DNA of 64,000 nucleotides from a virus. The DNA lies in the IMG/VR virus record IMGVR_UViG_3300045996_003734, positions 1-64,000 of that record. One strand, 5' to 3'. Positions 7,571 to 13,893 of this stretch are shown piece after piece. Positions within the stretch are counted from its first letter, which is position 1, and every line of letters begins with the position of its first letter. The notes beneath the pieces are model-generated. The model did no database searches. It was given only the letters and a program-made list of their open reading frames with translations, and had not been told where the DNA came from. A program made the position numbers and the translations under genes.

Positions 7571-7962
7571 GTCCAAGCCTCCACGGCCGCAAGGGCCTCC
7601 CGAACCGACCGCACGACCGCGTAACGAACACCGTGACGCTTGGCCTTCGCTTGCCAGAGCTTCTGGCTCGGACGCTGCTTGCCCTCTTCCGTCTTCACCT
7701 CGAGGCCGCAGAGCGAGCCGGCGAACCAGTCGCCATCGGGCAGCCGCCCCGCCCCGACGACACGCACCGGCAGCACCACCAAGATGTCCGGCGTGCCGGC
7801 AGGCGCCCCCTTGATCACACGCCGTCGCGTGCGCACGGTGGCCTTGATGACCTGCGTCCCGCTGTTCGCGCGCCAAGCCCAGAAGCCGCGGAGCGTGAGC
7901 GCCTTGACGATGGCCGTGACGCGCGGCGACTCCTTGCTCCGCCGGCGACGACGCTTAAGCAC
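7567..7962 (-). CDS. VRR-NUC-type endonuclease
   Basis: This 131-residue protein uses a GTG at 7962, overlapping the previous stop. It shows a PD-(D/E)xK core: AGTPDILVVLP with Asp59, then GLEVKTEEGKQ with Glu88 and Lys90, then helix LWQAKAKRHGVRYAVVRSV. This matches stand-alone phage VRR-NUC nucleases, structure-specific enzymes acting on replication or recombination intermediates. A very basic N-terminus (LKRRRRRSKE) would help DNA contact. It is embedded in the replication operon, upstream of the initiator. Confidence 0.8.
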   Translation of the reverse strand: MLKRRRRRSKESPRVTAIVKALTLRGFWAWRANSGTQVIKATVRTRRRVIKGAPAGTPDILVVLPVRVVGAGRLPDGDWFAGSLCGLEVKTEEGKQRPSQKLWQAKAKRHGVRYAVVRSVREALAAVEAWT

Positions 7963-8233
7963 CGGCCACCTGCCTTCGGGCCGTCTTGGCCTGGTAGGTC
8001 GGGCGGCGCTCGAGCGCGTCACGCAGCGCTTTGCAGGTCTCGGCGCGCTTGTAGATCGTCAGGAAGCTGATCTGCAGGGCGCGCGCGGCTCCCGTGATCG
8101 TCCCCTCCGCCAGCACCGCGGCGGCCATCTCCTCGCTGGTGATGCCGCGAGCCTTGTACTGGTACGGGGGACGGCACTCCGGGCAGGCCGCGACCGAACG
8201 GAGGAAGCCGTGCGCGCAGCGCTGCTCAGCCAT
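7955..8233 (-). CDS. Small HTH protein with Cys-rich N-terminus
   Basis: This 92-residue protein has an N-terminal CAHG...CPEC pair (possible zinc site). It is followed by a clear helix-turn-helix of phage small-terminase or recombinase type (EEMAAAVLAEGTITGAARALQISFLTIYKRAETCKALRDAL). It overlaps both neighbours by about 8 bases. A transcriptional or DNA-recognition role in the early region is likely; the target is unknown. Confidence 0.6.
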   Translation of the reverse strand: MAEQRCAHGFLRSVAACPECRPPYQYKARGITSEEMAAAVLAEGTITGAARALQISFLTIYKRAETCKALRDALERRPTYQAKTARRQVAGA

Positions 8234-8420
8234 GGGTCACCTGCTTCCGCGGACGGCCCACGGGGCGACCGGTGGGGACGTACGCCTGGCGCCTGAGGTC
8301 CCGCTCGCGCCGCTCCGTCTCCCGGCCTACGAGGGTAACGCTGCCTAGCGGCTGCGGCGGCGCGACAGGCCCGGTGCCGAGGCAGTCCAGGCAGTCGCAG
8401 CAGAGAGGGTGCTCAGCCAC
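8226..8420 (-). CDS. Tiny Cys-rich protein with AT-hook-like motif
   Basis: 64 residues from a GTG at 8420. The N-terminus has CCDCLDC and the C-terminus has GRPVGRPRK, resembling an AT-hook. It overlaps the neighbouring small genes at both ends. It is probably a nucleic-acid-binding accessory factor; no family recognised. Confidence 0.5.
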   Translation of the reverse strand: MAEHPLCCDCLDCLGTGPVAPPQPLGSVTLVGRETERRERDLRRQAYVPTGRPVGRPRKQVTHG

Positions 8421-8592
8421 GGCTGGCCTCCTGCGCTTCGGCGCGCGCCTGCGCGGCCTTGCCCTTGGCGTAGCGCTCCGCCTGGCACGCCTCGCAGAGC
8501 CCGAGCACGGCGTGGATGCCGTCGAGCATGTCCGTGCACTTCTTTGAGCAGCGCTCGCAGAGGTAGGTGACCGTGGACGGGCGATTAGCCAC
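8413..8592 (-). CDS. Tiny zinc-ribbon protein
   Basis: 59 residues from a GTG at 8592 that overlaps the TAA of the upstream gene by 8 bases. It shows two CxxC pairs (YLCERCSKKC and GLCEACQ) about 20 residues apart, a treble-clef or zinc-ribbon pattern, followed by an Ala/Arg-rich helix. It fits exactly between its neighbours with 8-base overlaps at both ends, strong evidence that it is expressed. Confidence 0.6.
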   Translation of the reverse strand: MANRPSTVTYLCERCSKKCTDMLDGIHAVLGLCEACQAERYAKGKAAQARAEAQEASRG

Positions 8593-8791
8593 GCCGCCTC
8601 CGAGCTGCCGCGAGGGTCGCGACGGAGAGGACGGAGAGCAAACTGACGTCCGCGCCGCTGCTCACCGAGACGGGCGCCGGACCGGTCACGCCAGCAAAGC
8701 GCGAAGGGGTCTCGTAGAACGCTCCGCGCTGCGGGAAGCGGAAGCCGCCGGGGTTGTAGCCCCGAGGCGCAGGCGCTTTGCGCTTACCCAC
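8585..8791 (-). CDS. Hypothetical small protein
   Basis: 68 residues from a GTG at 8791 (GKRKAPAPRGYNPGGFRFPQRGAFYETP), with a Gly/Phe/Arg-rich first half and an Ser/Ala/Val-rich second half. It overlaps the neighbouring genes by 8 bases on each side. No recognisable domain; called on operon structure only. Confidence 0.4.
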   Translation of the reverse strand: MGKRKAPAPRGYNPGGFRFPQRGAFYETPSRFAGVTGPAPVSVSSGADVSLLSVLSVATLAAARRRRG

Positions 8792-9143
8792 CGCGCACCT
8801 CCGAGGTCAGCTCCCGGGCGAGCCGGAGCACGTCGGTCGCGCGCTTGTCCCCGCGGTCCATGGCGGCGAGCTCCCTGCCGATCAGGTCGAGGCGGGCGCG
8901 GAGCTCGGCGGCGCAGAGGGGGGCGGGCGCGGCGCCCCTAGCGTCGCCCGACAGCTCTTGGAGGTCCGTCCCCAGCTCGTGGGCCTGGTCGGCGGACATC
9001 TCGACCTCGGTCCCGTCCACCACCATGACGACCGAGTCGCCCTGGACCTGGAGGACAACGGCGAGACCCTGGCGGGCCGGCGGGACGACAGCGAGGCTCG
9101 GCATCCGGCGCCGCGGCCGGAACGGAATGACGTCCGCACTCAT
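8784..9143 (-). CDS. Hypothetical protein downstream of integrase
   Basis: This 119-residue protein has an ATG at 9143 overlapping the integrase TGA (ATGA), so it is co-translated with the integrase. It has a basic N-terminus (IPFRPRRRM), a beta-rich centre (GLAVVLQVQGDSVVMVVDGTEVEMSADQAHELGTDLQEL) and a helical C-terminus. No family recognised. Coupling to the integrase suggests, without proving, a recombination accessory or simply an early-operon gene. Confidence 0.5.
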   Translation of the reverse strand: MSADVIPFRPRRRMPSLAVVPPARQGLAVVLQVQGDSVVMVVDGTEVEMSADQAHELGTDLQELSGDARGAAPAPLCAAELRARLDLIGRELAAMDRGDKRATDVLRLARELTSEVRGG

Positions 9144-10531
9144 GACGCCTCCGAGCGCGCGCGGCGCGTGATAGCCGTGACCGCTACCTCGCGCGGTGGT
9201 GCCGCGCCGAGGTGCTCACGAAGCGCTACGTCAAAGGCTTCCGATTCTGTACGCGCGTCCAACGCTGCATCGGACTCCAGAATCCCCGGGGATAATGGGG
9301 GTTCCGAGTCATCGCTAGACTCGTCCCCTTTCCCGGAATCGCCTGAGCTTTCCTCAGTTACGCGTGGTTCGAGTCCTTGAGTCGGAGCCCAGTTACTCGC
9401 AGATTTCGAAGACGCGTGCAACGCCGCGTCTAACGGTTGGACGGGGGTCGCTGCTGGTACCGGCAGGCACAGGACCACCGCGCAGAACTCCGACCAGTCG
9501 CGCGTCGTGTAGACGTCGATGATCTCCTGCTTCGGGTTGTGCGTGATCAGCTCCACGATGCGACGGTCCGCGCCGCCGCGCTGGGTGAGCGTGATGAACG
9601 TGTGCCGGGTGCTGTGCACCGAGCGGTTGTCGACGCCGGCCGCCTTGCAGGACCGCAGCCACATCTTGTAGGCGCTCGATCGCGTCATCGGCGAACCGTC
9701 TGCCACGGGGACGATGGCGTCGTCGGGACCGGGCTGGCGCAGGAAGTGGAGCGACCAGCGGGCGCGCCAAGCCCTCAGGACCTCGGCGAGGAATGGGTGG
9801 ACAGGCGCGACACGCGGGCGCTCGGTCTTGAGCACGGAGTCGACGTACTGCCGGACCACGTTCATGGCGCCGAGCGGCTTGGGGAGCAGGTCGTAGTCGC
9901 CCCAACGAAGCCCGCAGACCTCCCCGAGCCGGAGGCCCAGGAAGAATGCGAGGGCGTTCCAAACCCGCTCGCGCTCGCCCACCACCTCGCTGACCAGCAA
10001 CTCGAACTCGGCCGGCGTGTAGGGGGCGCGCTTCTTCCCAGATCGCTTGAGCACGCCGCGCGGGACGACGTACGGGCTTGCTGCCACGACCTCCTCGATC
10101 GCCGCGTCGCGGAACATCACCCGCACCAGCGCCATCAGGTTGGTGATGGTTTTGGGGGCCAGGGTGCCTTGGGCCTTGAGCTCCGCGATGAGCTTGAGGA
10201 CGTGCTTCGGTCGGACATCCGACATCGGCAGGTTCGCGAACCAGGACCGCGAGAGCACGTGGCCGCGCATCGCGACGCGGTCGAGGTCTGCCGCTCGGTT
10301 GGTGCGACCTGCTAGCCAGAGCGCCGCGTAGGCGGCCACGCTGGACTCGCCGGTCATCTCACCCGGGCGGAAGGTCCCGTCCTTCACCTCGCGCTTGCGC
10401 TGGCGGTCGAGCGCCTCGGCCTCGCGCTTGTTCGGGCCGACCAGCTCCCAGTGCGGCTTGCCGCCCGGCCACGACGTGAGCACCCCATACATGACCTTCC
10501 CACCCTTGCGCTTACGCGGCACGACCGCCAT
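9140..10531 (-). CDS. int: Tyrosine-recombinase integrase
   Basis: This 463-residue integrase would catalyse phage insertion and excision at attP/attB. The order is: an N-terminal arm-binding region (~1-60), a core-binding SAM-like domain (~65-160), then a catalytic domain. The catalytic domain shows Arg201 in FLGLRLGEVCGLRW, the H306-S-T-R309 box, His331 in LITHNPK and nucleophile Tyr341 in IDVYTTRDW. Residues ~350-463 form an unusual Ser/Glu/Asp-rich C-terminal extension without predicted catalytic parts; most relatives end soon after the tyrosine. The gene starts inside the small HTH gene upstream, so both are one transcript. The attachment site is expected within about 1 kb upstream or downstream; a tRNA-Trp 3' end faces it at 11312. 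Confidence 0.92.
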   Translation of the reverse strand: MAVVPRKRKGGKVMYGVLTSWPGGKPHWELVGPNKREAEALDRQRKREVKDGTFRPGEMTGESSVAAYAALWLAGRTNRAADLDRVAMRGHVLSRSWFANLPMSDVRPKHVLKLIAELKAQGTLAPKTITNLMALVRVMFRDAAIEEVVAASPYVVPRGVLKRSGKKRAPYTPAEFELLVSEVVGERERVWNALAFFLGLRLGEVCGLRWGDYDLLPKPLGAMNVVRQYVDSVLKTERPRVAPVHPFLAEVLRAWRARWSLHFLRQPGPDDAIVPVADGSPMTRSSAYKMWLRSCKAAGVDNRSVHSTRHTFITLTQRGGADRRIVELITHNPKQEIIDVYTTRDWSEFCAVVLCLPVPAATPVQPLDAALHASSKSASNWAPTQGLEPRVTEESSGDSGKGDESSDDSEPPLSPGILESDAALDARTESEAFDVALREHLGAAPPREVAVTAITRRARSEAS

Positions 10532-10703
10532 GACCGACCTCCTTCTGCTTTGAGAGCCACGCTTCCACGTCCACGCGCGAGAACCGCCAGAAGCGGCCGA
10601 CTCTCACCGCCGGCAAGCCTTGCCGCTTCACCGCTGCCACCACGCTCGGCTTGCTGACGCGCAGCAGCTTCGCCACCTCGGCGGCGGTGAGGTAGTCGTT
10701 CAC
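10512..10703 (-). CDS. Excisionase-family HTH protein (MerR/HTH_17 type)
   Basis: 63 residues from a GTG at 10703 in a GTGA overlap. The sequence YLTAAEVAKLLRVSKPSVVAAVKRQGLPAVRVGRFWRFSRVDVEAWL is a textbook excisionase-family winged helix: an HTH, then the R-x-W-R-F wing and the DVEAWL helix. It directly precedes and overlaps the integrase gene, so it is probably the recombination directionality factor or an integrase-associated regulator. Confidence 0.75.
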   Translation of the reverse strand: MNDYLTAAEVAKLLRVSKPSVVAAVKRQGLPAVRVGRFWRFSRVDVEAWLSKQKEVGHGGRAA

Positions 10704-10918
10704 GACGCTTCCCTCCAGCTGTGCCCGCACGCGCAGGTGACGACGGCCAGGCCGCCCACGGAGCGGGTGCTCGTGATGCGCGCGTGCTCGCAGGTGAGGA
10801 ACGGGCCGCGCAGCTTGAACGGCTTGCGCCTCGGCCGGGCCGCAAGGCCGAGCTGGGCGTCTAGGCGCCGCTCCACTTCGGCATGGTCGATGAAGTCCAA
10901 GGGCGCAACGTCTCTCAC
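10700..10918 (-). CDS. Small Cys/His protein, unknown
   Basis: 72 residues from a GTG at 10918 (GTGA overlap). It has a helical first half (LDFIDHAEVERRLDAQLGLAARPRRKPF) and a CEH...CACGH C-terminus that could bind one zinc ion. It is located between tiny early genes upstream of the integrase. Function unknown. Confidence 0.5.
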   Translation of the reverse strand: MRDVAPLDFIDHAEVERRLDAQLGLAARPRRKPFKLRGPFLTCEHARITSTRSVGGLAVVTCACGHSWREAS

Positions 10919-11073
10919 GAGGTAGCCTCCTGCTCTGAGCGCTCGAGCCGTTCCTTGGCTTCGCGCTGGTAGTTCGCCATCGCCTGGTCGAGGTGGATGC
11001 GCCCGCTCTTGGTCCAGTAAGCCCAGAGCTCGCGGCACACCGCCACCCGTTGCTCGTCCGTAGGAGGCGTCAT
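10915..11073 (-). CDS. Tiny hypothetical early protein
   Basis: 52 residues from an ATG at 11073, preceded by AGGAGG four to five bases upstream (a strong but tightly spaced ribosome site). It is predicted all-helical (DEQRVAVCRELWAYWTKSGRIHLDQAMANYQREAKERLERS). It overlaps the next gene by 4 bases. No family recognised. Confidence 0.5.
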   Translation of the reverse strand: MTPPTDEQRVAVCRELWAYWTKSGRIHLDQAMANYQREAKERLERSEQEATS

Positions 11074-11897
11074 GCAGCCTCCTGCAACGCGGCCCCGGAC
11101 AGTTCGGCCGCGCTGCAGCATGCGCAGCCCCAAGCCGCCTCGCAGCACGAGTTTATGTGGGCGTGTTCAGTACACGGGCGCAGCGGGGCAGGTTGCGGCG
11201 CGCAGCGAAATGCCACTCGCGTGGGCAAAAAAAAGGGCGGCGGCGGCGCTGTTTCATGACCGATCCCGGGCGTCGCAGGTTCTCCCTGCGCACCATGGCG
11301 ATGCTGCCGAGCGCGGCCGGCAGGGCTCGAACCTGCACCTCCCTGATTTGGAATCAGGTGCTCTGCCACTAGAGCTTCGTCCGCAAGACGTCCCGTGGTT
11401 GCAGCCGGGACCACGCTGCTCGCGGCGCCACCCGCGACTTGCTGGCTTGGTATTCCTAGGCGCGCGGGGGCCAGTTCCAGTGGCCCGGCTTCGGCTCGGC
11501 GCTGTACGGCACCGACTGGTTGAAGAACTGCCCCGTCGGGTTGAGGATGCAGAGGCCGACGCTGCCCGCTTCCCCGTTCACCTGCGTCACCACCGCAGCC
11601 CTCGGCGCCGGAAGGTACTCGCCGCCGGGCGTCCCGAAGCTTTGGTAGTGCACGATCCGTCCCACGCTCGGTTTCTGTTCCATTGGTTTCTCCGTTCAGC
11701 TCGAGCACGCACAGCGCCTCGAGAGCAGTCATGCGCGCGCGACCCAGCTCGAGGTCGCGCAGGGTGCGCACGCCGATGCAGAGCTCGTGGGCGGCGCGCT
11801 CCTGCGTCCAGCCGCGCGCGACCCGAGCGCGCCTGAGGCGACCGGCAGCCAACCGCCTCGCGTAAACCGCCAGGGTGACGAGCTTGGGGCTAGACAT
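11070..11897 (-). CDS. XRE-type HTH regulator with unresolved 3' end
   Basis: Only the first ~75 codons from the ATG at 11897 are convincing: RRARVARGWTQERAAHELCIGVRTLRDLELGRARMTALEALCVLEL is a clear XRE/Cro helix-turn-helix. The frame then stays open to 11070, passing in a different frame through the well-supported small gene at 11456-11683 and through the tRNA-Trp. The natural stop therefore seems to be missing. Either the gene was fused to foreign sequence by recombination, or a sequencing or natural frameshift moved the stop. Expected length for such a regulator is 70-110 residues. It is coupled to the DnaA-like gene upstream by an 8-base overlap. Confidence 0.45.
   Translation of the reverse strand: MSSPKLVTLAVYARRLAAGRLRRARVARGWTQERAAHELCIGVRTLRDLELGRARMTALEALCVLELNGETNGTETERGTDRALPKLRDARRRVPSGAEGCGGDAGERGSGQRRPLHPQPDGAVLQPVGAVQRRAEAGPLELAPARLGIPSQQVAGGAASSVVPAATTGRLADEALVAEHLIPNQGGAGSSPAGRARQHRHGAQGEPATPGIGHETAPPPPFFLPTRVAFRCAPQPAPLRPCTEHAHINSCCEAAWGCACCSAAELSGAALQEAA
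11312..11384 (-). tRNA. tRNA-Trp (anticodon CCA)
   Basis: The minus strand folds as a 73-nt cloverleaf. The acceptor is GCGGACG with CGGCCGC (six of seven pairs; A5 faces G). The D-arm is GCTC/GAGC with a GG-containing loop, the anticodon stem CCTGA/TCAGG has loop TTCCAAA (anticodon CCA, Trp), the variable loop is 5 nt, and the T-arm is GCAGG-TTCGAGC-CCTGC. The discriminator is G, usual for Trp; CCA is not encoded. Position 8 is A instead of the near-universal T, so it may be slightly degraded. The rest of the 11074-11455 stretch shows no convincing gene. The 3' end points at the integrase, so it is a candidate attachment site. Confidence 0.85.
11456..11683 (-). CDS. Hypothetical small beta-rich protein
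   Basis: 75 residues from an ATG at 11683 (EQKPSVGRIVHYQSFGTPGGEYLPAPRAAVVTQVNGEAGSVGLCILNPTGQFFNQSVPYS). The SVGRIVHY...AAVVT beginning is typical of a small SH3-like barrel protein found in many phages and prophages, often with the -TGQFFNQ- middle. It overlaps in another frame the open frame that continues from the XRE gene upstream. Function unknown. Confidence 0.6.
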   Translation of the reverse strand: MEQKPSVGRIVHYQSFGTPGGEYLPAPRAAVVTQVNGEAGSVGLCILNPTGQFFNQSVPYSAEPKPGHWNWPPRA

Positions 11898-12207
11898 GGT
11901 CACCCTGAAGCAAGCGCTCGCGGACCTGCTCCAAAGCTGCTCCGAATCGCTCGTCCTCGAGCCGTGCCCGAGCAGCGCGCAGCATGGCGGTAGCCGCCCC
12001 AGCCGTCCGACCGAGAGCGACCGCCACCTCGGCGTCGCTCATGAGCGTGTGGTCGTGGAGCAGGACCGCGGCGACGTGGCGGGCGAACCCGAGGCTCCGG
12101 GCGATGCGGGGGCCCCGGAGATCGACTACGGCAACCCCGAAATGCTCGGCCACCCGCTCGATGATGATGGGTGCGGGGAGCAGGCGGAGGGCCGGAGCGG
12201 CGCCCAT
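11890..12207 (-). CDS. Stand-alone DnaA domain IV-like DNA-binding protein
   Basis: 105 residues. The stretch ERVAEHFGVAVVDLRGPRIARSLGFARHVAAVLLHDHTLMSDAEVAVALGRTAGAATAMLRAARARL follows the plan of the C-terminal DnaA domain: a first helix, a basic loop, a long helix, then the HTH with a GR-x-(D/A)-H/A recognition loop. There is no AAA+ ATPase part. Such isolated domains could bind DnaA boxes at the phage or host origin, directing or blocking initiation. The D-H-S motif of true DnaA is replaced by T-A-G-A-A-T, so box recognition may have changed. It sits in the early operon next to HTH regulators. Confidence 0.65.
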   Translation of the reverse strand: MGAAPALRLLPAPIIIERVAEHFGVAVVDLRGPRIARSLGFARHVAAVLLHDHTLMSDAEVAVALGRTAGAATAMLRAARARLEDERFGAALEQVRERLLQGDHV

Positions 12208-12444
12208 TCAGCCCTCCCCGCGGTTGCTGAAGCCCTTGAAGGTCGACGGCTTGACCGTCACGTGCTCGACCAGCTGCTGCTCGAGCACGCGCGCGCCGCG
12301 CTGTCGGGCAGCAAACGCCGTCCGGGCGAAGACCAGTGCGAAGCGATGCTCGCCAGCGACCTCGGTCTCGACGAGCCAAGAGACGGCCATGGCGGGCGGG
12401 GCCTCGACGTCCGGACGAGGTTGAGCCTGGTTCGTGTGCGGCAT
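12208..12444 (-). CDS. Hypothetical early protein
   Basis: 78 residues, ATG at 12444 directly abutting the stop of the upstream gene. The central segment (MAVSWLVETEVAGEHRFALVFARTAFAARQRGARVLEQQLVEHVTVKPSTFKG) is a plausible small alpha/beta domain. No family recognised. Confidence 0.5.
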   Translation of the reverse strand: MPHTNQAQPRPDVEAPPAMAVSWLVETEVAGEHRFALVFARTAFAARQRGARVLEQQLVEHVTVKPSTFKGFSNRGEG

Positions 12445-12720
12445 CTACGCCGCCTCCTTCAGGTCGCAGACGCGCAGGTAGCGGATGAATTCGCGCCGCA
12501 AACGTCCGCTGCGCAGCACCGCGCGCAGGTTGATCGGCGCGCGCTCGGCCAGCCAGTCGCGGATGGTTCGCTCGCTTACGTGGCACCAGCGTGCAGCAGC
12601 GGCCTGCGTGCCACCGGCCTTCTCGATGGCGTAGCGGAGAGCACCGGCAGAATGCTGCCGGACTTGTTGCTCGGACCAGGTTACGGCCCGGAGCGGGACG
12701 ACCGTACGCTTGCCAGCCAT
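12445..12720 (-). CDS. Small HTH DNA-binding protein (CII/Cro-like)
   Basis: 91 residues. ALRYAIEKAGGTQAAAARWCHVSERTIRDWLAERAPINLRAVLRSGRLRREFIRYLRVC is a helix-turn-helix with the recognition helix in SERTIRDWL, resembling small Cro or CII-type early regulators. It is the second gene of the leftward operon, 4 bases after the Cro-like gene at 12725-12964, the position where phages often keep a CII-like activator. Confidence 0.6.
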   Translation of the reverse strand: MAGKRTVVPLRAVTWSEQQVRQHSAGALRYAIEKAGGTQAAAARWCHVSERTIRDWLAERAPINLRAVLRSGRLRREFIRYLRVCDLKEAA

Positions 12721-12724
12721 GTTT

Positions 12725-12964
12725 CTACGCAGCCCCCTTGTCCGGCTTGGACTCAGGAAGCGCTGGCTCCATCCACCACGCTGGGTCGATGGGCAGCTCC
12801 GGGTCGTCCTTCAGCCTCTGACTTGTGTCCGTGTTCGGCAGCGAGCCACCCCGCGCCAGGCGCGAAAGCCGCGGCTGAGACACGCCCGTGCGCTTTGCGT
12901 GCAGCTTCTGAACGCCCCGCGTCCGGTAGGCTTCGGCCAAAAACTGCGAGGCGCGCGAATGCAT
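12725..12964 (-). CDS. Cro-like HTH regulator, first gene of leftward early operon
   Basis: 79 residues from the ATG at 12964; an upstream in-frame ATG at 12991 lies ahead of the predicted promoter -10 and is rejected. QFLAEAYRTRGVQKLHAKRTGVSQPRLSRLARGGSLPN is a helix-turn-helix, and the C-terminus is Pro/Glu-rich. With the predicted promoter at 12975-13002 the transcript would begin about four bases before the ATG, so translation would be essentially leaderless, as known for lambda cI from PRM. It is divergent from the putative repressor at 13023, forming the immunity switch. Confidence 0.62.
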   Translation of the reverse strand: MHSRASQFLAEAYRTRGVQKLHAKRTGVSQPRLSRLARGGSLPNTDTSQRLKDDPELPIDPAWWMEPALPESKPDKGAA

Positions 12965-12966
12965 CA
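12955..12966 (-). promoter_or_regulatory. Operator-like site O1
   Basis: Reads TGATGCATTCGC on the minus strand. It is related to two other sites (GCATACATTCGT and GCATCTATTCGC) by a shared nnATnnATTCG(C/T) core. It overlaps the predicted transcription start and the start codon of the Cro-like gene, so a bound regulator would block it. Confidence 0.45.
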
Positions 12967-12968
12967 CC

Positions 12969-12996
12969 TTCGCAAGTATTCTCTCGCGCATACATT
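12969..12996 (+). promoter_or_regulatory. Predicted promoter of the repressor gene
   Basis: TTCGCA (12969-12974), a 16-base spacer and TACATT (12991-12996) form a weaker sigma-70-like promoter that faces and overlaps the leftward promoter. The same protein could therefore control both. It would start transcripts near 13003. Confidence 0.35.
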
Positions 12997-13002
12997 CGTC
13001 AA
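12975..13002 (-). promoter_or_regulatory. Predicted promoter of leftward early operon
   Basis: On the minus strand, TTGACG (-35, 13002-12997) and AATACT (-10, 12980-12975) are separated by 16 bases. Five of six and four of six bases match the sigma-70 consensus, the best in the switch region. The operator-like site at 12988-12999 overlaps the -35 box and spacer. Confidence 0.5.
12988..12999 (+). promoter_or_regulatory. Operator-like site O2
   Basis: GCATACATTCGT, a second copy of the 12-bp motif, inside the overlapping divergent promoters (over the -35/spacer of the leftward one and the -10 of the rightward one). Confidence 0.45.
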
Positions 13003-13022
13003 GGAAAAAACGTCCGCGTTGC

Positions 13023-13682
13023 TTGAGCGCGCAGAACTGCGGACTATCCAAGCCCGTGCCCGCCTACCCCAAACCGCTCTCAGCGAAGCCGCCCAAGACG
13101 CGGCCGCCGGGCTTCTCCGAGGGGGCTTGGGCGTTCCCCGCGCGCCTCGCCGACCTGGCGAACAAGCGGGGCTGGTACGCGAAGGACCTCGTCCGTATCG
13201 CTGGCGTAAATCAGGGCACGGTATCGAAGTGGTTATCTTACAAGGTCGAGCAGCCCGACGCAGCAAAGGTGCGCCGCATCGAGCTGGAGGCGAAGGTGCC
13301 CGTTGGAACTTTGCTCCAAGAGCCGGGCGACGGAATAGTCACCCCCAGGGATGTTGTTCTTACGCAACTGGAGGATTGGGCGGGCCGAGTGGGGCTCAAC
13401 CAATCGGTGGTGGCCACCTTGAACGACGACAAGCTTGGGGCAGCGATGAATCAGTTCTCTCCTGAAGTACGCGGAGCGATCTTGGGCCTGGTGCACCTGC
13501 ACCGCGTCCCCCTCCCGCGGGCGATTGACATCGCCAAGAGCGTGGTCAAAGCCGCGCCGCGGTTCCCGAAGAACCGTGAGCCGAACGAGCTGTACTGGTA
13601 CTCGCAGATGGTTCCGCAGGTCGGCACCAAAAAAGAGAGCGGCGAGTTCCCGTCGTCCGGGCACATAAAAATCGTGGAGTGA
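13023..13682 (+). CDS. Putative lysogeny repressor (XRE-type HTH)
   Basis: About 219 residues from TTG at 13023, or about 208 from GTG at 13056; neither start has a strong ribosome site. Residues ~40-85 form an XRE helix-turn-helix (PARLADLANKRGWYAKDLVRIAGVNQGTVSKWLSYKVEQPDAAKVRRIELEA). The C-terminal half is helical and has no visible S24/LexA serine-lysine protease motif, so SOS self-cleavage is not expected. The divergent Cro-like gene, the operator-like repeats and the following terminator-like hairpin support a CI-type repressor role; alternatively it is an activator of the rightward operon. Confidence 0.65.
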   Translation: MSAQNCGLSKPVPAYPKPLSAKPPKTRPPGFSEGAWAFPARLADLANKRGWYAKDLVRIAGVNQGTVSKWLSYKVEQPDAAKVRRIELEAKVPVGTLLQEPGDGIVTPRDVVLTQLEDWAGRVGLNQSVVATLNDDKLGAAMNQFSPEVRGAILGLVHLHRVPLPRAIDIAKSVVKAAPRFPKNREPNELYWYSQMVPQVGTKKESGEFPSSGHIKIVE

Positions 13683-13691
13683 CGCGGACCT

Positions 13692-13729
13692 AGCGACCCG
13701 CGACGTGGCCTCGGTCACCGCGGGTCGCT
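13692..13729 (+). terminator. Hairpin downstream of the repressor gene
   Basis: A perfect 11-bp inverted repeat, AGCGACCCGCG (13692-13702) and CGCGGGTCGCT (13719-13729), encloses 16 bases and begins 10 bases after the repressor stop codon. There is no U-tract, but the position suits a terminator insulating the repressor from the rightward operon. Confidence 0.55.
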
Positions 13730-13750
13730 TGCGCCAGCTCATTTATTCCC

Positions 13751-13779
13751 TTGCGCATCTATTCGCTGGGGCATATATC
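13751..13779 (+). promoter_or_regulatory. Predicted promoter of rightward early operon
   Basis: TTGCGC (13751-13756), 17 bases, TATATC (13774-13779). The match is moderate, but the site lies in the locally AT-rich part of the 210-base gap between repressor and operon. Its spacer carries a copy of the switch operator motif, as expected for a repressed early promoter. The first gene has AGGAG about 10 bases before its GTG at 13894. The gap 13683-13893 otherwise holds only the hairpin. Confidence 0.42.
13755..13766 (+). promoter_or_regulatory. Operator-like site O3
   Basis: GCATCTATTCGC, a third copy of the 12-bp motif found twice at the divergent switch about 780 bases upstream. It is placed between the -35 and -10 boxes of the predicted rightward promoter. 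Confidence 0.45.
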
Positions 13780-13893
13780 CAATGGGTCCCCGGCTGAAGG
13801 GGACGCCGCAGCGGTGCCCCGGCCCACCCCCGACCCGGGGCGCTGCTTCGGCTTCCCACTTCAGCCGAGGACGCAACCAGGAGCTGCAAATCC

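Noticed and set aside
11070-11683. Reading the XRE frame as a full 275-residue gene
   Set aside because: It would pass through a supported gene in another frame and through a complete tRNA; only the first ~75 codons are supported, so the rest was treated as an unresolved 3' end.
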